Positions 24,301 to 35,122 of a stretch of 64,000 bases of DNA are shown here, in pieces (position 1 is the stretch's first letter; the number at the start of each line of letters is the position of its first letter). Under the pieces are notes generated by a model, which saw only the letters and a program-made list of their open reading frames with translations, had not been told where the DNA came from and made no database searches. Source of the stretch: Bradyrhizobium iriomotense. GTDB lineage: Bacteria; Pseudomonadota; Alphaproteobacteria; Rhizobiales; Xanthobacteraceae. Location of the stretch: contig NZ_JAFCJZ010000001.1 in assembly GCF_018130765.1 (NCBI RefSeq), positions 496,001-560,000 on the forward strand, written 5' to 3'. The position numbers were made by a program, and so were the translations under genes.

Positions 24301-25176
24301 TCACTCCCGCCTGAACCGATAATCGAACGCCCCATCCAGCGGCTTGATCAGACCTACCGTCGGCGCCGGAAAATGGATCGGCAGGATCAGCGTGTCCGTA
24401 TCCACAACGGACGCAAAAAACTTCCGCCGCGACACCGCTGATTGCTTCGGGTCCCAATCCGGCCTTGCCGACCAGTCCGGCTCGCGGCACTGGATCTGGT
24501 GATGCATGAGATCACCGGCGACCACGGCACGCTGACCTTTCGAGAAGATGTTCACGCAACAGTGGCAGGGCGAATGCCCCGGCGTCGGCGTCAGCGTGAC
24601 CGTATCATCCAGCGCGTAATCGTCATCCACCAGCAGCGCCTGCCCAGCCTCGACGATCGGCAGGCAATTGTCACGGAAGACCGTGCCGGGCGGGTTGTTT
24701 CCCTTGGCATGCTCGGCCTCCCAGGCCGCATATTCCCCCTTGTGAAACACGTATTTCGCATTCGGGAACGTCGGCCCCCAGCGGCCGTCGCGCAAGGTCG
24801 TGTTCCAGCCGGTGTGGTCGATGTGCAGATGCGTGCAGAACACGTAGTCGATCTGCTCGAAGCCGATGCCGAGCGCGAACAGCTCGTTGCGCCAGCGCTC
24901 CTTGCCGGGAAAATCGAACGGCGGCGGATGCCCCTTGTCTTCGCCGGTGCAGGTATCGACCAAAATGGTGTAGCGCGGCGTGCGCACGACGAAAGTCTGG
25001 TAGGTGATCACCATCATGCCGTGCGCGGCATCGAACACCTCCGGCTCCATCGTCGGCAGATGACGCTTGAACACGCCGTCGTCATAAGCCGGGAAAAAAT
25101 CTTGCGGCCGCCGCCAAGGCCCCTCCCGTTCGATCACCGCATCGATGGTGATATCGCCGATCCGCAATTGCTTCAT
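24301..25176 (-). CDS. MBL-fold metallohydrolase
   Basis: The 291-residue enzyme carries the metallo-beta-lactamase zinc motif THLHIDH (about 115-121), an Asp/His region at TPGHSPCHCC, AGDLMHH, and a final His in LPIHFPAP. The layout is that of the lactonase/arylsulfatase-like branch (quorum-quenching AHL lactonases are relatives), without a signal peptide, so it is cytoplasmic. Substrate cannot be assigned. It stands alone between the family C repeat and the methyltransferase remnant. Confidence 0.88.
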   Translation of the reverse strand: MKQLRIGDITIDAVIEREGPWRRPQDFFPAYDDGVFKRHLPTMEPEVFDAAHGMMVITYQTFVVRTPRYTILVDTCTGEDKGHPPPFDFPGKERWRNELFALGIGFEQIDYVFCTHLHIDHTGWNTTLRDGRWGPTFPNAKYVFHKGEYAAWEAEHAKGNNPPGTVFRDNCLPIVEAGQALLVDDDYALDDTVTLTPTPGHSPCHCCVNIFSKGQRAVVAGDLMHHQIQCREPDWSARPDWDPKQSAVSRRKFFASVVDTDTLILPIHFPAPTVGLIKPLDGAFDYRFRRE

Positions 25177-25248
25177 CGCCGTTTCACTCCCATTTTTTGA
25201 GGGAGCGTAGCGGGGGCGATCGGCGCGTTCAAGGCGCGTCGAACGCCG

Positions 25249-26026
25249 TCAGGCCTGCTTCAGCAGATGCCGGGCGAATTCGGGCAGCGTGCGGAAGGCC
25301 ATGTGCAAATTGTCGTTGAAGGAAGCGGTCTGATAACCGTGGTGCTGCCAGGCGAGAACAAGCGCTGTGTGGCTGAAGATCGAGACATGGCCGTTGCGCG
25401 GGCCGACATACCACCAATTGACGCCGTGCATCTCAAAATCGGATGGCTGCACCAGTGTTGAGAACAACACGAGCCCATCCTCCTTCGTGCTTGACGCGAT
25501 GGCGGCGATACCGGCCATCGGATCGGGCATGTGCTCCAGCGTCTCGAAGCAGGTGACGATATCGAATTTTTCCTGCGGCGGCCGCGCGAAATCGGCCACG
25601 AAGGGATCAAAGGTCTGCGCCTCCAGGAAGCCGGAGTCGCGCAACGTAGCGCTCAGCAAGCCGTCGCCGCCGCCATAGTCGAGCAAGCGCAACTCCGCCT
25701 TCTTCGCTCCGAAAAAATGTTGCACCAACTTTGCGCTGTTGGTCGGCCGAACCTCCCTGTAGTCGGGATCGACCTCGATATACCCGTCGTTGTAGATGTC
25801 GGCCTTGAAGCTCGCCTCGCTCCAATCGTCGAACGCATCGGTGAACAGGAATCCGCAGACCTGGCAGCGGTGGTAATAGACCGGCCTCCCCAACAGCGGC
25901 AGCCGCCCGCGGCGCGCTTCATTGCAAGTGTTTGGCGAAATCGACCACGCCGAAAAGGGCGGCCTCCGCGCTGCAGATCTTGCACGGCAGAGGCGCCGTA
26001 GAAACCTCTTTCAGTTTGGCGATCAT
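25249..26026 (-). pseudogene. Class I SAM methyltransferase with N-terminal zinc-ribbon cysteines, one-base frameshift
   Basis: The main frame (25249-25893) encodes a methyltransferase with YHRCQVCGFLFTD, the SAM-binding LLDYGGGDGLLS and TCFETLEHMPDP. Proteins of this type start with a second CxxC pair. Such a start is present upstream in another frame: ATG at 26026 gives MIAKLKEVSTAPLPCKICSA, ending at a TGA at 25919. Removing one base near 25930 joins them as VVDFAK-TCNEARRGRLPLLGRPVYYHRC, which restores the expected CxxC...CxxC arrangement. So the gene is either broken by a single insertion, or the read contains an error. Target of methylation unknown. Confidence 0.75.
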
Positions 26027-26271
26027 GCCCCGTTCCGCAAACTTTCGTGCGGAATGGACCATCGCCCGTGAGAGTTGCGCGAGGCTTGCGCTGGCGAGTT
26101 CCCATCGCTCGCGCGACAGAGCGTCAGTTGGACTGTTGCGACAGCATTCACGCAGCGACGCATATGCGTCGCCTGGGCGTCACACGCGCGTCGTCGGCCG
26201 CACTCGATAATCTCTGCCTCATTCCAGATTGATCGCACACAGATTGTGCAGCAAAAGCATGGGGCACCTAA

Positions 26272-28485
26272 GTGAAGAAGCTCTTCTCCGTCCTATCGTC
26301 CATATCGCTTGCGGCATCGCTGGCCGGCGCTGCGGCGCCGGCACACGCCGATCAGGATGACAGCGGCCGCGACCGCGGGTCCGACAGCTTCCGCGATCGC
26401 GACCATGATCGGGGCCACCACCACGGCCGCAGGTCGCCGGTGGTCCTCATCTCACTCGACGGCGCAAAGCCTGATTTCATCCAGCAGTTCATCGAGGAAG
26501 GCGTGCTGCCGCGCGACGGCGGGCTGGCGCGGCTGAGCCGCCATGGTGCCGTGGCGTTGCAGAACATCACGGCTTCGCCCTCGCTCACCGCGGTCTCCCA
26601 TATCGAGATCGCGACCGGCTCGACCGCCGTTCACAACGACATCCCCTCCAACACCTTCCAGGCCATCGTCGGCCCGATCACATCGAGCCTCAGCGGCTTT
26701 GCGGCGCCAATCGGCGGCTATCGCGAGAGCCCGCTTGGGCCCTCGCCGCAGCCGACCGCGGCGCCGCTCTGGGTGCAACTGCGCCAGCAGGGAAAGAAGG
26801 TGGTCACCGCGACGTGGCCGGGTGGCGACGGCGCCGACATCTCGATCAACGGCACTGTGGTGCAGCCGGCCCAGCCGATCCGCGTCACCGACTACACCGT
26901 GCCGTTCGGCGCGTTCGGCGGGCTCAGCGCCCAGGGCTTTTCGCTGACGCAGGCGAACTTCGCGCCCGATCCGGCGGTGGCCGCGGCGCTGCAGGCGGCC
27001 GACCGCTTCTCGTTCAGCCCGGTGCTGGCAACGCCGGCGCCGATCGAGACCTTCTCGTGCGCATCAGTGCAGACCGCGACCTGCACCAGCGCGGCCACGC
27101 AGGACCTCAAATACGCGATCCGGGTGGCGGCGCTCGACACCACCAACGACAACAAGGTCAACTACGACACCCTCGTGTTCTTCGATGCCACGCGCGGCAT
27201 CACGGCCGGGCCGTTCAAGCCGCCGGCGACTGGACCTGCCTATGCGAAGTTCGGCGGCGAGAATGCGCCGTTCTTCTTCGAGGGCAGCGGCGCCAGGGTC
27301 GGCGCCGCCTATTTCGTCTCGCAGTTCGCGCCCGATCTGTCGGTAGTGCGCTTTGCCCGCTACGGCGCCAATTACATCCCGCGCAACGCGGCCGTGCTGG
27401 CCGACGTCGACGACATCAACAACAGCATCGGGTTCTGGCGCCCGCAGGCCGACTTCCGCATTCCGGAGCGGCTCAGCCCGGGCTTCACCGACTTCCCCGA
27501 CATCGAGATCGAGGCGATGTACGAAGACATGGTCAAGACCTTCGTGCGCTACCAGGCCGATATCGGCGAGCGCGCGATCAAGAACCATCCCGATGCCGAT
27601 CTGGTGATGATCTATATCGAGCAACCGGACGGCTCCGAGCATCAGTTCCTGCTCACCGATCCGCGCCAGGGCACCAATCCGAAGGACCCGAGCTCGATCG
27701 GCGCCGGCCAGGACGCCGCCAAGGTCGCCCGCTACAAGTCGTACATCCGCTTCGCCTATCAGACCGCCGACAAGGCGGTGAAGCAGATCATCGAGGCGGC
27801 GGGGCCGGACAGCAACATCATCGTGGTGTCGGACCACGGCTTCGCACCGTTCCACACCTCGGTCAGCATGACCAACATCCTGAAGAATGCCGGCATCGAC
27901 ACCAGCAAGGTGGCGATCCGCACCTCGGGTCCGTCGGTCAATATCTACGTCAACCTGCAGCAGCGCGAACAGGGCGGCACCGTCGATCCCGCGACCTACA
28001 CAGCGCTGGTGACGCAGATCACCGACGCCGTGAAGAACGCAGCCGATCCAAATCCAAAATTCAACTTCTCGCTCGAGCGCGGACGCCTCTTCACCGTGGT
28101 CGAGACCCGTCCGCTCCAATGCGAAGCCGGGATCGGGCAATGCACCAGCAAGACCATCGGCCAGGATTTCGGCGATGTGTTCGCGCTGATGGCGCCGGGC
28201 TACAATTTCGACGGCATCCAAAACCCCGGCGTCGCCCGGCTCGGCGATGCGCCGTTCAACGCGGCAACGACCACGCTGTCGATGCCGAATTTCTACGGCG
28301 CCCACGGCCACGATCCAAAACTGCCGGTGATGAGCGCGACCTTCATCGCCGCCGGCCCGCAAATCCGCAACAACACGACGATCCGCCGCATGCGCAATCT
28401 CGACGTGGCCCCGACCGTCATGCAACTCCTGGGCGTCAGGCCGCACCAGGTCGACGGCGAGGTGCTGCGCGAGATTTTACGCTGA
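26272..28485 (+). CDS. Secreted alkaline-phosphatase-superfamily phosphodiesterase/phosphatase
   Basis: The 737-residue protein has a signal peptide (KKLFSVLSSISLAASLAGAAAPAHA) and then an Asp/Arg/His-rich stretch (GRDRGSDSFRDRDHDRGHHH). The type I phosphodiesterase/nucleotide-pyrophosphatase fold follows: first metal Asp in VVLISLDGAKPD, nucleophile region SPSLTAVSHIEIATGS, metal site EQPDGSEHQF, VVSDHGFAPF and a last His near GAHGHDP. It probably cleaves phosphoesters outside the cytoplasm. The start is GTG at 26272. No transporter or partner gene is adjacent. The stretch 26027-26271 is A/T-richer and holds nothing recognised. Confidence 0.87.
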   Translation: MKKLFSVLSSISLAASLAGAAAPAHADQDDSGRDRGSDSFRDRDHDRGHHHGRRSPVVLISLDGAKPDFIQQFIEEGVLPRDGGLARLSRHGAVALQNITASPSLTAVSHIEIATGSTAVHNDIPSNTFQAIVGPITSSLSGFAAPIGGYRESPLGPSPQPTAAPLWVQLRQQGKKVVTATWPGGDGADISINGTVVQPAQPIRVTDYTVPFGAFGGLSAQGFSLTQANFAPDPAVAAALQAADRFSFSPVLATPAPIETFSCASVQTATCTSAATQDLKYAIRVAALDTTNDNKVNYDTLVFFDATRGITAGPFKPPATGPAYAKFGGENAPFFFEGSGARVGAAYFVSQFAPDLSVVRFARYGANYIPRNAAVLADVDDINNSIGFWRPQADFRIPERLSPGFTDFPDIEIEAMYEDMVKTFVRYQADIGERAIKNHPDADLVMIYIEQPDGSEHQFLLTDPRQGTNPKDPSSIGAGQDAAKVARYKSYIRFAYQTADKAVKQIIEAAGPDSNIIVVSDHGFAPFHTSVSMTNILKNAGIDTSKVAIRTSGPSVNIYVNLQQREQGGTVDPATYTALVTQITDAVKNAADPNPKFNFSLERGRLFTVVETRPLQCEAGIGQCTSKTIGQDFGDVFALMAPGYNFDGIQNPGVARLGDAPFNAATTTLSMPNFYGAHGHDPKLPVMSATFIAAGPQIRNNTTIRRMRNLDVAPTVMQLLGVRPHQVDGEVLREILR

Positions 28486-29063
28486 CGACCGAGGCCGAGC
28501 GGATGGGCGCCGATCAGCGCCCATCCCTGAGCAATCCTGTTCGCGGCGGGAGCTAGTTCTTCACCGTAGACCACATTGCAAAGCTGCCGCGCGGTAAATA
28601 TGCACCGAGCCGATGCGAGCAAATCGGCGAAACACAACCGCTGAGGCGGATCGCACGAATTTACGTATTTATGTATGATTTAATTCACAGCGCATTTCCG
28701 GTTTGGCTGTAAAATGCCACTGCGCAACGCGGTGGCTCTCAGGCCTTCCGCTTTGCGGTCGAGTTGATTTGTGGCTCTATGCAGATAGGGCTGAAAAGGC
28801 CGCCAGGATCAGGCCCACCACCCGCTTCGGGGAGCGCGTTTCCCATGTTCGCGGACACGACCACCGTGCCTCGTCTGACATGGCGCTCACCGGAAGGGAG
28901 GTTCGTTGTATATGATTTGGGGGCCGCGTCATTCAGCAAGATGTCGGCGCGCGCGCAAGCGGGCGTTGACGTTGTTTGGAGCACGAGGTGCCCGGTGCGC
29001 GCTGTCAATAGCGTCACGTTCTGCTATCCTGCCCCCGTTCTGCAAAGCAGCGGGGCGGGCAAG

Positions 29064-30854
29064 GTGAACCATCCGGGGATCGATGTTGCAGATGCCCCGC
29101 CATCGCGGCGCGTGCTTGCGATTCTGGCCGCCGACGTCGTGGGCTATGCTCGCCTGACCGAGGTGGCGGAAGAGGCCACCCACGTCCGCCTGCGAGCGCT
29201 TCGTTTCGGCGTCATCAACCCGTGCATCGTCTCCTTCCGCGGCAGGATCGTGAAGAATACGGGCGACGGCTTTCTCGCCTCCTTCGATTCCTCGCTTGAT
29301 GCGGCGCGCTGTGCGGTCGCCTTGCAGCACGAAGTCGCAGCGGCGCAGACTCGGGAAGGATACGACCGGAAGATACAATTTCGAATAGGTCTGAACGTTG
29401 CGCAGACCATCGTCGAGTCGGAGGACATTTTCGGAAAGGGCGTCAACATCGCGGCGAGACTCGAGCAGTCGGCGCCGGCGGGCGGTGTGGTGCTTTCGGA
29501 CGAGATGTTCCAGCAGATCAAGGACCGCATCGAGGTACCGGTCCAGGATCTGGGCGTCCTCCGACTCAAGCATCTTGCACGCCCCGTTCATGCTTATTCT
29601 CTCCTGCTGCCAGAGGCCGAACGATTGCCGTCGAGCGGCGGCCGCAAGGCGAGCCGCCAGGCCAAGGTGCCCTACATCGCGGTCCTGCCGTTTCGTACCC
29701 AGGGAGCGAACCCGGAGGACGATTACTTCGGCGACGGGACGGCCGACGAGATCGTCGTGGCGCTTCAGAGCCTCCGCGGGCTGTTCGTCATTTCGAGCAT
29801 GTCCACCTCTCCCTATCGCAGCGGACCGATCGACAGCCAGAAGATCGGCCAGGAGCTCGGCGTCCGATACGTCCTGAGCGGCAGCATCCGACGCGCCGAC
29901 AAGCGGCTTCGCATTGGTGTGGAATTGAAGGACGTCGAAGCGGGGATCGTGCTCTGGGCAGATCACTATGATGGCGACGTCTCCGAATTGTTCGAATTTC
30001 AGAGCCGCATTGCGACGCGCATCGTATGGAGCATCGCTCCCCAGGTCCGCGAGGCGGAGCTGAAGCGCGCGCTGCAAAAGCGCTCGGACAATCTCAATGC
30101 CTACGAGCTGCTCATGAAGGCGATCGACTTCATGTATCGCATGAATTTCTTCGACTTCAGCCGGGCCGGCGAGCTGTTGCAGGCCGCAATCGCTTCGGAT
30201 CCGAGCTATGCTACGCCCTATGCCTATGCAGCGCTCTGGCACATTCACAATGTCGCGCAAGGCTGGGGCGCCGAGGGCGGCCCGGATGCTGCGGAAGCGG
30301 CGCGCCTTGCCACGGCGGCGGTCGATCGTGCGCCGGCAGACGGCTTCGCATTGGCCGTTCTCGGACACACCAAGGCCCTGTTGTTCAAGGACTACGACGC
30401 GTCGCTCGACCTCTTTGATCGCGCGTTGAGCGCGTCGCCCGGAAATGCTATGGCTTGGACCCTTAGCAGTGGCGTGTACGGCTATCTTGAGGAGGGCCAA
30501 TCAGCGATCACGCGCGCTGAACAGGGATTGCGGCTGTCGCCGGCCGATACACAGGCGTATTTTTACCTGATGTTCCTCGGCCAAGCACATTACATCAACG
30601 GCAATTACGATGAGGCGGTTGTGTGGGCCCGCAAGACCGCCGCTCTGAACGGACGGCTGTCTGCCAACCTGCGTGTTCTGGCAGCCGCCTATATTGCGAA
30701 GGGCCAGAACGAGGAGGCCCGGGGCATCACCAGGATGATTCTGGACATCCAGCCGCGATTCAAGCTTTCGGCCTATCGTGAGCGTTGCCCCTTCAAAATA
30801 GGTTTGCGCGAACGCTTCATCGGACATTTGCGAGAGGCCGGCTTGCCGGATTGA
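29064..30854 (+). CDS. Class III nucleotide cyclase with TolB-like region and TPR repeats
   Basis: About 596 residues from a GTG start. Residues about 15-190 are a class III adenylate/guanylate cyclase: metal Asp in ILAADVVGYARLTE, second metal site KNTGDGFLASF and GKGVNIAARLEQ. Residues about 210-360 form a TolB/FlgO-like segment (IAVLPFRTQ, YVLSGSIRR, LWADHYDGD) and the rest contains TPR-like helices (YATPYAYAALWHIHN, GNAMAWTLSSGVYGYL). I prefer GTG 29064 because the longer upstream frame to 28764 is not protein-like; TGTCAA-N16-TATCCT just upstream is a possible promoter. The next gene starts 41 bases on. The 578-base gap 28486-29063 holds nothing recognised. Confidence 0.85.
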   Translation: MNHPGIDVADAPPSRRVLAILAADVVGYARLTEVAEEATHVRLRALRFGVINPCIVSFRGRIVKNTGDGFLASFDSSLDAARCAVALQHEVAAAQTREGYDRKIQFRIGLNVAQTIVESEDIFGKGVNIAARLEQSAPAGGVVLSDEMFQQIKDRIEVPVQDLGVLRLKHLARPVHAYSLLLPEAERLPSSGGRKASRQAKVPYIAVLPFRTQGANPEDDYFGDGTADEIVVALQSLRGLFVISSMSTSPYRSGPIDSQKIGQELGVRYVLSGSIRRADKRLRIGVELKDVEAGIVLWADHYDGDVSELFEFQSRIATRIVWSIAPQVREAELKRALQKRSDNLNAYELLMKAIDFMYRMNFFDFSRAGELLQAAIASDPSYATPYAYAALWHIHNVAQGWGAEGGPDAAEAARLATAAVDRAPADGFALAVLGHTKALLFKDYDASLDLFDRALSASPGNAMAWTLSSGVYGYLEEGQSAITRAEQGLRLSPADTQAYFYLMFLGQAHYINGNYDEAVVWARKTAALNGRLSANLRVLAAAYIAKGQNEEARGITRMILDIQPRFKLSAYRERCPFKIGLRERFIGHLREAGLPD

Positions 30855-30895
30855 AACCATGCTGCATTTGCAGCGAACCACAGGAGGATCCCGTC

Positions 30896-31741
30896 ATGGG
30901 GGGCAATTGGTTCGGAGGCAACTGGTTTGGTGGCAATTGGTTCGGAGGAAACTGGTCAGGCGGCTCGGGCGGCGGCGGCGGATCGCCCGTGTTCGCGATG
31001 CGGGCCGACCGGCCACTTGCCGAGATCGCGATCACGCGGGACTACTACGCCAAGTTCCGAGACTCTGAATGGGATCCGGATCTGCGCGCCATAGCGATCA
31101 TGCCGGAGTTTCTGGCCCAGACCATCGGCGGCAAGCAATGGCAGGCGGCGGTCGCGTTGCCACCGCCCACCTACCCCGTCACTGCGAAGATGATCAACGA
31201 GGTTTTGGTGCTGGCTGTCGCGGAGCGGCCGGAAGCGCTTGGCGAGATCGTGGAGGAGAACCAGAATTTTCAGCTGCGCTGGCTGCAGCTTCTCAACATC
31301 ACCGCCTCGTCCCACCCGCATACGTTCCTGCTGATGAAGATCATCGCCCGGGTTGGCGAGTTTGCGATGGTCCAGCTCAAGCTCCAATATCCGAATCCGG
31401 CCGGCGCCGCGCCCCCACCCTATTGGTACCAGCCGCGACCAAGCCAGGTCTGCCCGACGGTGTATCCGCCGGTCCAGGTCCCGGGACACCCGGCCTATCC
31501 GGCCGGACACGCGCTCATTGGCACGCTCACCTCCGAATGCCTGGTCGACCTGCTGCCTCAATACAAGGAGGCGCTGCGCGCACTGGCCGCGCGAGTCGGG
31601 ATGAACCGGGTGATCGCGGGATTGCACTATCGCGAGGACATCGACGCGGGCGCCAGGGCGGCGGTTGACCTCAAGCCCTTCCTGACGGCCTGCCCGTTCT
31701 ACGCGGCCACGTTCAAACTCGCGCAGACCGAATGGCAGTGA
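30896..31741 (+). CDS. PAP2/vanadium-haloperoxidase-like protein with N-terminal GGNWF repeats
   Basis: The 281-residue protein begins with four 5-residue units GGNW(F/S)G followed by a glycine-serine stretch. The body has the PAP2-superfamily active-site pattern: PRPSQVCP, GHPAYPAGHALIG and NRVIAGLHYREDIDAG (R-x5-H-x3-D). The Lys of the first phosphatase motif is not visible. Relatives are acid phosphatases and vanadium haloperoxidases. No signal peptide or membrane helix is seen. AGGAGG 8-13 bases upstream fixes the start at 30896. It lies 41 bases after the cyclase and 37 before the S8 protease, so the three are probably one operon. Confidence 0.82.
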   Translation: MGGNWFGGNWFGGNWFGGNWSGGSGGGGGSPVFAMRADRPLAEIAITRDYYAKFRDSEWDPDLRAIAIMPEFLAQTIGGKQWQAAVALPPPTYPVTAKMINEVLVLAVAERPEALGEIVEENQNFQLRWLQLLNITASSHPHTFLLMKIIARVGEFAMVQLKLQYPNPAGAAPPPYWYQPRPSQVCPTVYPPVQVPGHPAYPAGHALIGTLTSECLVDLLPQYKEALRALAARVGMNRVIAGLHYREDIDAGARAAVDLKPFLTACPFYAATFKLAQTEWQ

Positions 31742-31778
31742 GATCACGCGCAACCTGACCACGGCAGCGGAGGCAGCC

Positions 31779-33188
31779 ATGACGCCTTGGGAATTGCGCA
31801 CCGGCTATGTCCGGGTGCTCATGCAGCGTAATCAGAACGACGTGTTCATCCAGGCGGCAAACGACCTGCTCAAGGGCAAGAGTCCGGCCCGCACGATGAG
31901 CGAGTATGTCCGCAGGAATGCGGCGCCCGACTTTTTGATCGACGGTGAATTCGGCGCGTTGCCGCTCTGGGATGGCGCCGATCAGCGGCCTGCAGTCTCG
32001 ATCAAGGACAGGGGCGAAAATGCGTCCGCGCTCCTCGCGCTCGATAAATCGAAGAAGTTCCTGGTCCGCGCTTACGTCGCTCCCGAAAGCCTCGCCAAGC
32101 CGGGTTTCAACAATGGCGAGCCGGTCTGGTTGGATCCTGATGTGCGCGGCGACTTTGCTTTACCCCCCGCCAGCAAGGCCACGGGCGATACCGAAGGGGT
32201 TCGGCAGGACCTCAACACCGCGACGCTGCAGCACAACGGCCTTAACGGCGCGGGTGTTGCCGTCGCTGTCGTCGATACCGGCATCTGCAAGTCACATCTT
32301 GCGACGCGGTTCGGGTTCAACCCGGACCTGGATGTCGACAATTCGTGGACGCCACCGACCGTGGCGACGACACCGGGACTCCATCGCATCGGACACGGAA
32401 CGATGTGCGCCTACGGCGTGCTCGCGGTTGCCCCGAACGTGACGCTGCTTGACTATCCCTTGCTGCTTGGGCGTCCGGTCGGGGAGCACACCGTCAGTGC
32501 GACAATCGGGGAAATGATGAGCGGTTACCTGATGCTGATCTGGCGCTGGGCGGTCATTGGGACGATTCCGCAGCGCGCGCTCGTGGTCAACAATAGCTGG
32601 GGCATCTTCCATCCTAGCCTGGACGACTTCCCGCCCGGCGATCCCATGCGCTACATCGACAATCCCTATCACCCCTTCAGACTGTACATCTGGCTGCTCA
32701 CGGCATTCGGGGCCGACGTGGTTTTCGCCGCCGGCAACTGCGGCGTCGGCTGCCCCAATGCCGTGTGTCTGCAGCGGACGACAGGAATGATCATGGGCGC
32801 GAACGCCTACGACGAAGTGCTGACGCTCGCCGGTTGCGACATCCACGACGCGCGCGTCTGTTATTCCTCGCAAGGACCGTCGATCGCGGGCATGCCTCCG
32901 CAGAAGCCCGATATCACCGCCTATACGCAGTTTCTCGGCTCGAAGATCCAGCGCGGCCCGCGCGGCTTCGAGCCGGATACGGGAACGTCGACGTCATGCG
33001 CCGTCGCATCCGGGTGCATCGCCGCGCTGCGAACCGTGCAATCGCCGACGGCGACGGATCCGGCAACCATGATTGCGGTATTGAAGGCGACGGCGGGGCC
33101 CCAGGGCGGCGCTGTGCCGAACTACGATTACGGCTACGGCATCATCCGGCCGGTGGCGGCGGGCCGAAACCTGGGCATCATTCACTGA
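31779..33188 (+). CDS. S8-family (subtilisin-like) serine peptidase
   Basis: The 469-residue protease has all catalytic residues: Asp in VAVVDTGICKSH (about 165), His in RIGHGTMCAYG (about 207), the oxyanion Asn in VFAAGNCGVGC (about 323) and Ser in DTGTSTSCAVASG (about 409). There is no signal peptide; about 150 residues precede the catalytic domain and could be a propeptide or a partner-binding region. A cysteine cluster (NCGVGCPNAVC) follows the Asn. It is the third gene of the cyclase-PAP2-protease set; targets are unknown, but the adjacent repeat-bearing protein is an obvious candidate. Confidence 0.88.
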   Translation: MTPWELRTGYVRVLMQRNQNDVFIQAANDLLKGKSPARTMSEYVRRNAAPDFLIDGEFGALPLWDGADQRPAVSIKDRGENASALLALDKSKKFLVRAYVAPESLAKPGFNNGEPVWLDPDVRGDFALPPASKATGDTEGVRQDLNTATLQHNGLNGAGVAVAVVDTGICKSHLATRFGFNPDLDVDNSWTPPTVATTPGLHRIGHGTMCAYGVLAVAPNVTLLDYPLLLGRPVGEHTVSATIGEMMSGYLMLIWRWAVIGTIPQRALVVNNSWGIFHPSLDDFPPGDPMRYIDNPYHPFRLYIWLLTAFGADVVFAAGNCGVGCPNAVCLQRTTGMIMGANAYDEVLTLAGCDIHDARVCYSSQGPSIAGMPPQKPDITAYTQFLGSKIQRGPRGFEPDTGTSTSCAVASGCIAALRTVQSPTATDPATMIAVLKATAGPQGGAVPNYDYGYGIIRPVAAGRNLGIIH

Positions 33189-33255
33189 GCGCGCAAATCG
33201 CCAGCCGAGCCACCGTCAAACGCGCAGAGGCCGACCGCCGCTATGAAGAGCTGCT

Positions 33256-34878
<1,623 letters not shown>

Positions 34879-35122
34879 GGGGTCTTTTGGGGGGATTTTT
34901 GCGTTGCAGCGTCATAGGCCATACGGGCCGCCAGGGGAAGCCCGGCGGGGTACGGATTCCACCTCGACAGGCGCCGGATTCCCGCAATTCACTCCAACGC
35001 TTAGGGTGATCCAGCCGGAACATCTGGGGCGCAAGGCGTGACGTCCGCTTGTGAGCTATAGCCCAATTGCCGCTGCCGCCCGCAGACGTCGGCCGGTTAC
35101 CCGCAACGGACTCGCCGGCAAA

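Noticed and set aside
26814..28556. Very long open frames overlapping the phosphatase gene on both strands (also at 27064-28446)
   Set aside because: They are rich in Arg/Gly/Ala without domain signals and fully overlap a well-defined gene; long shadow frames are expected at this GC content.
28739..29017. Minus-strand frame of 92 codons in the gap before the cyclase
   Set aside because: No ribosome site or recognisable family; could be a decayed fragment but nothing supports it.
28764..29063. Upstream extension of the cyclase gene by 100 codons
   Set aside because: The sequence is not protein-like, a promoter-like pair lies inside it, and the cyclase domain starts cleanly from GTG 29064.
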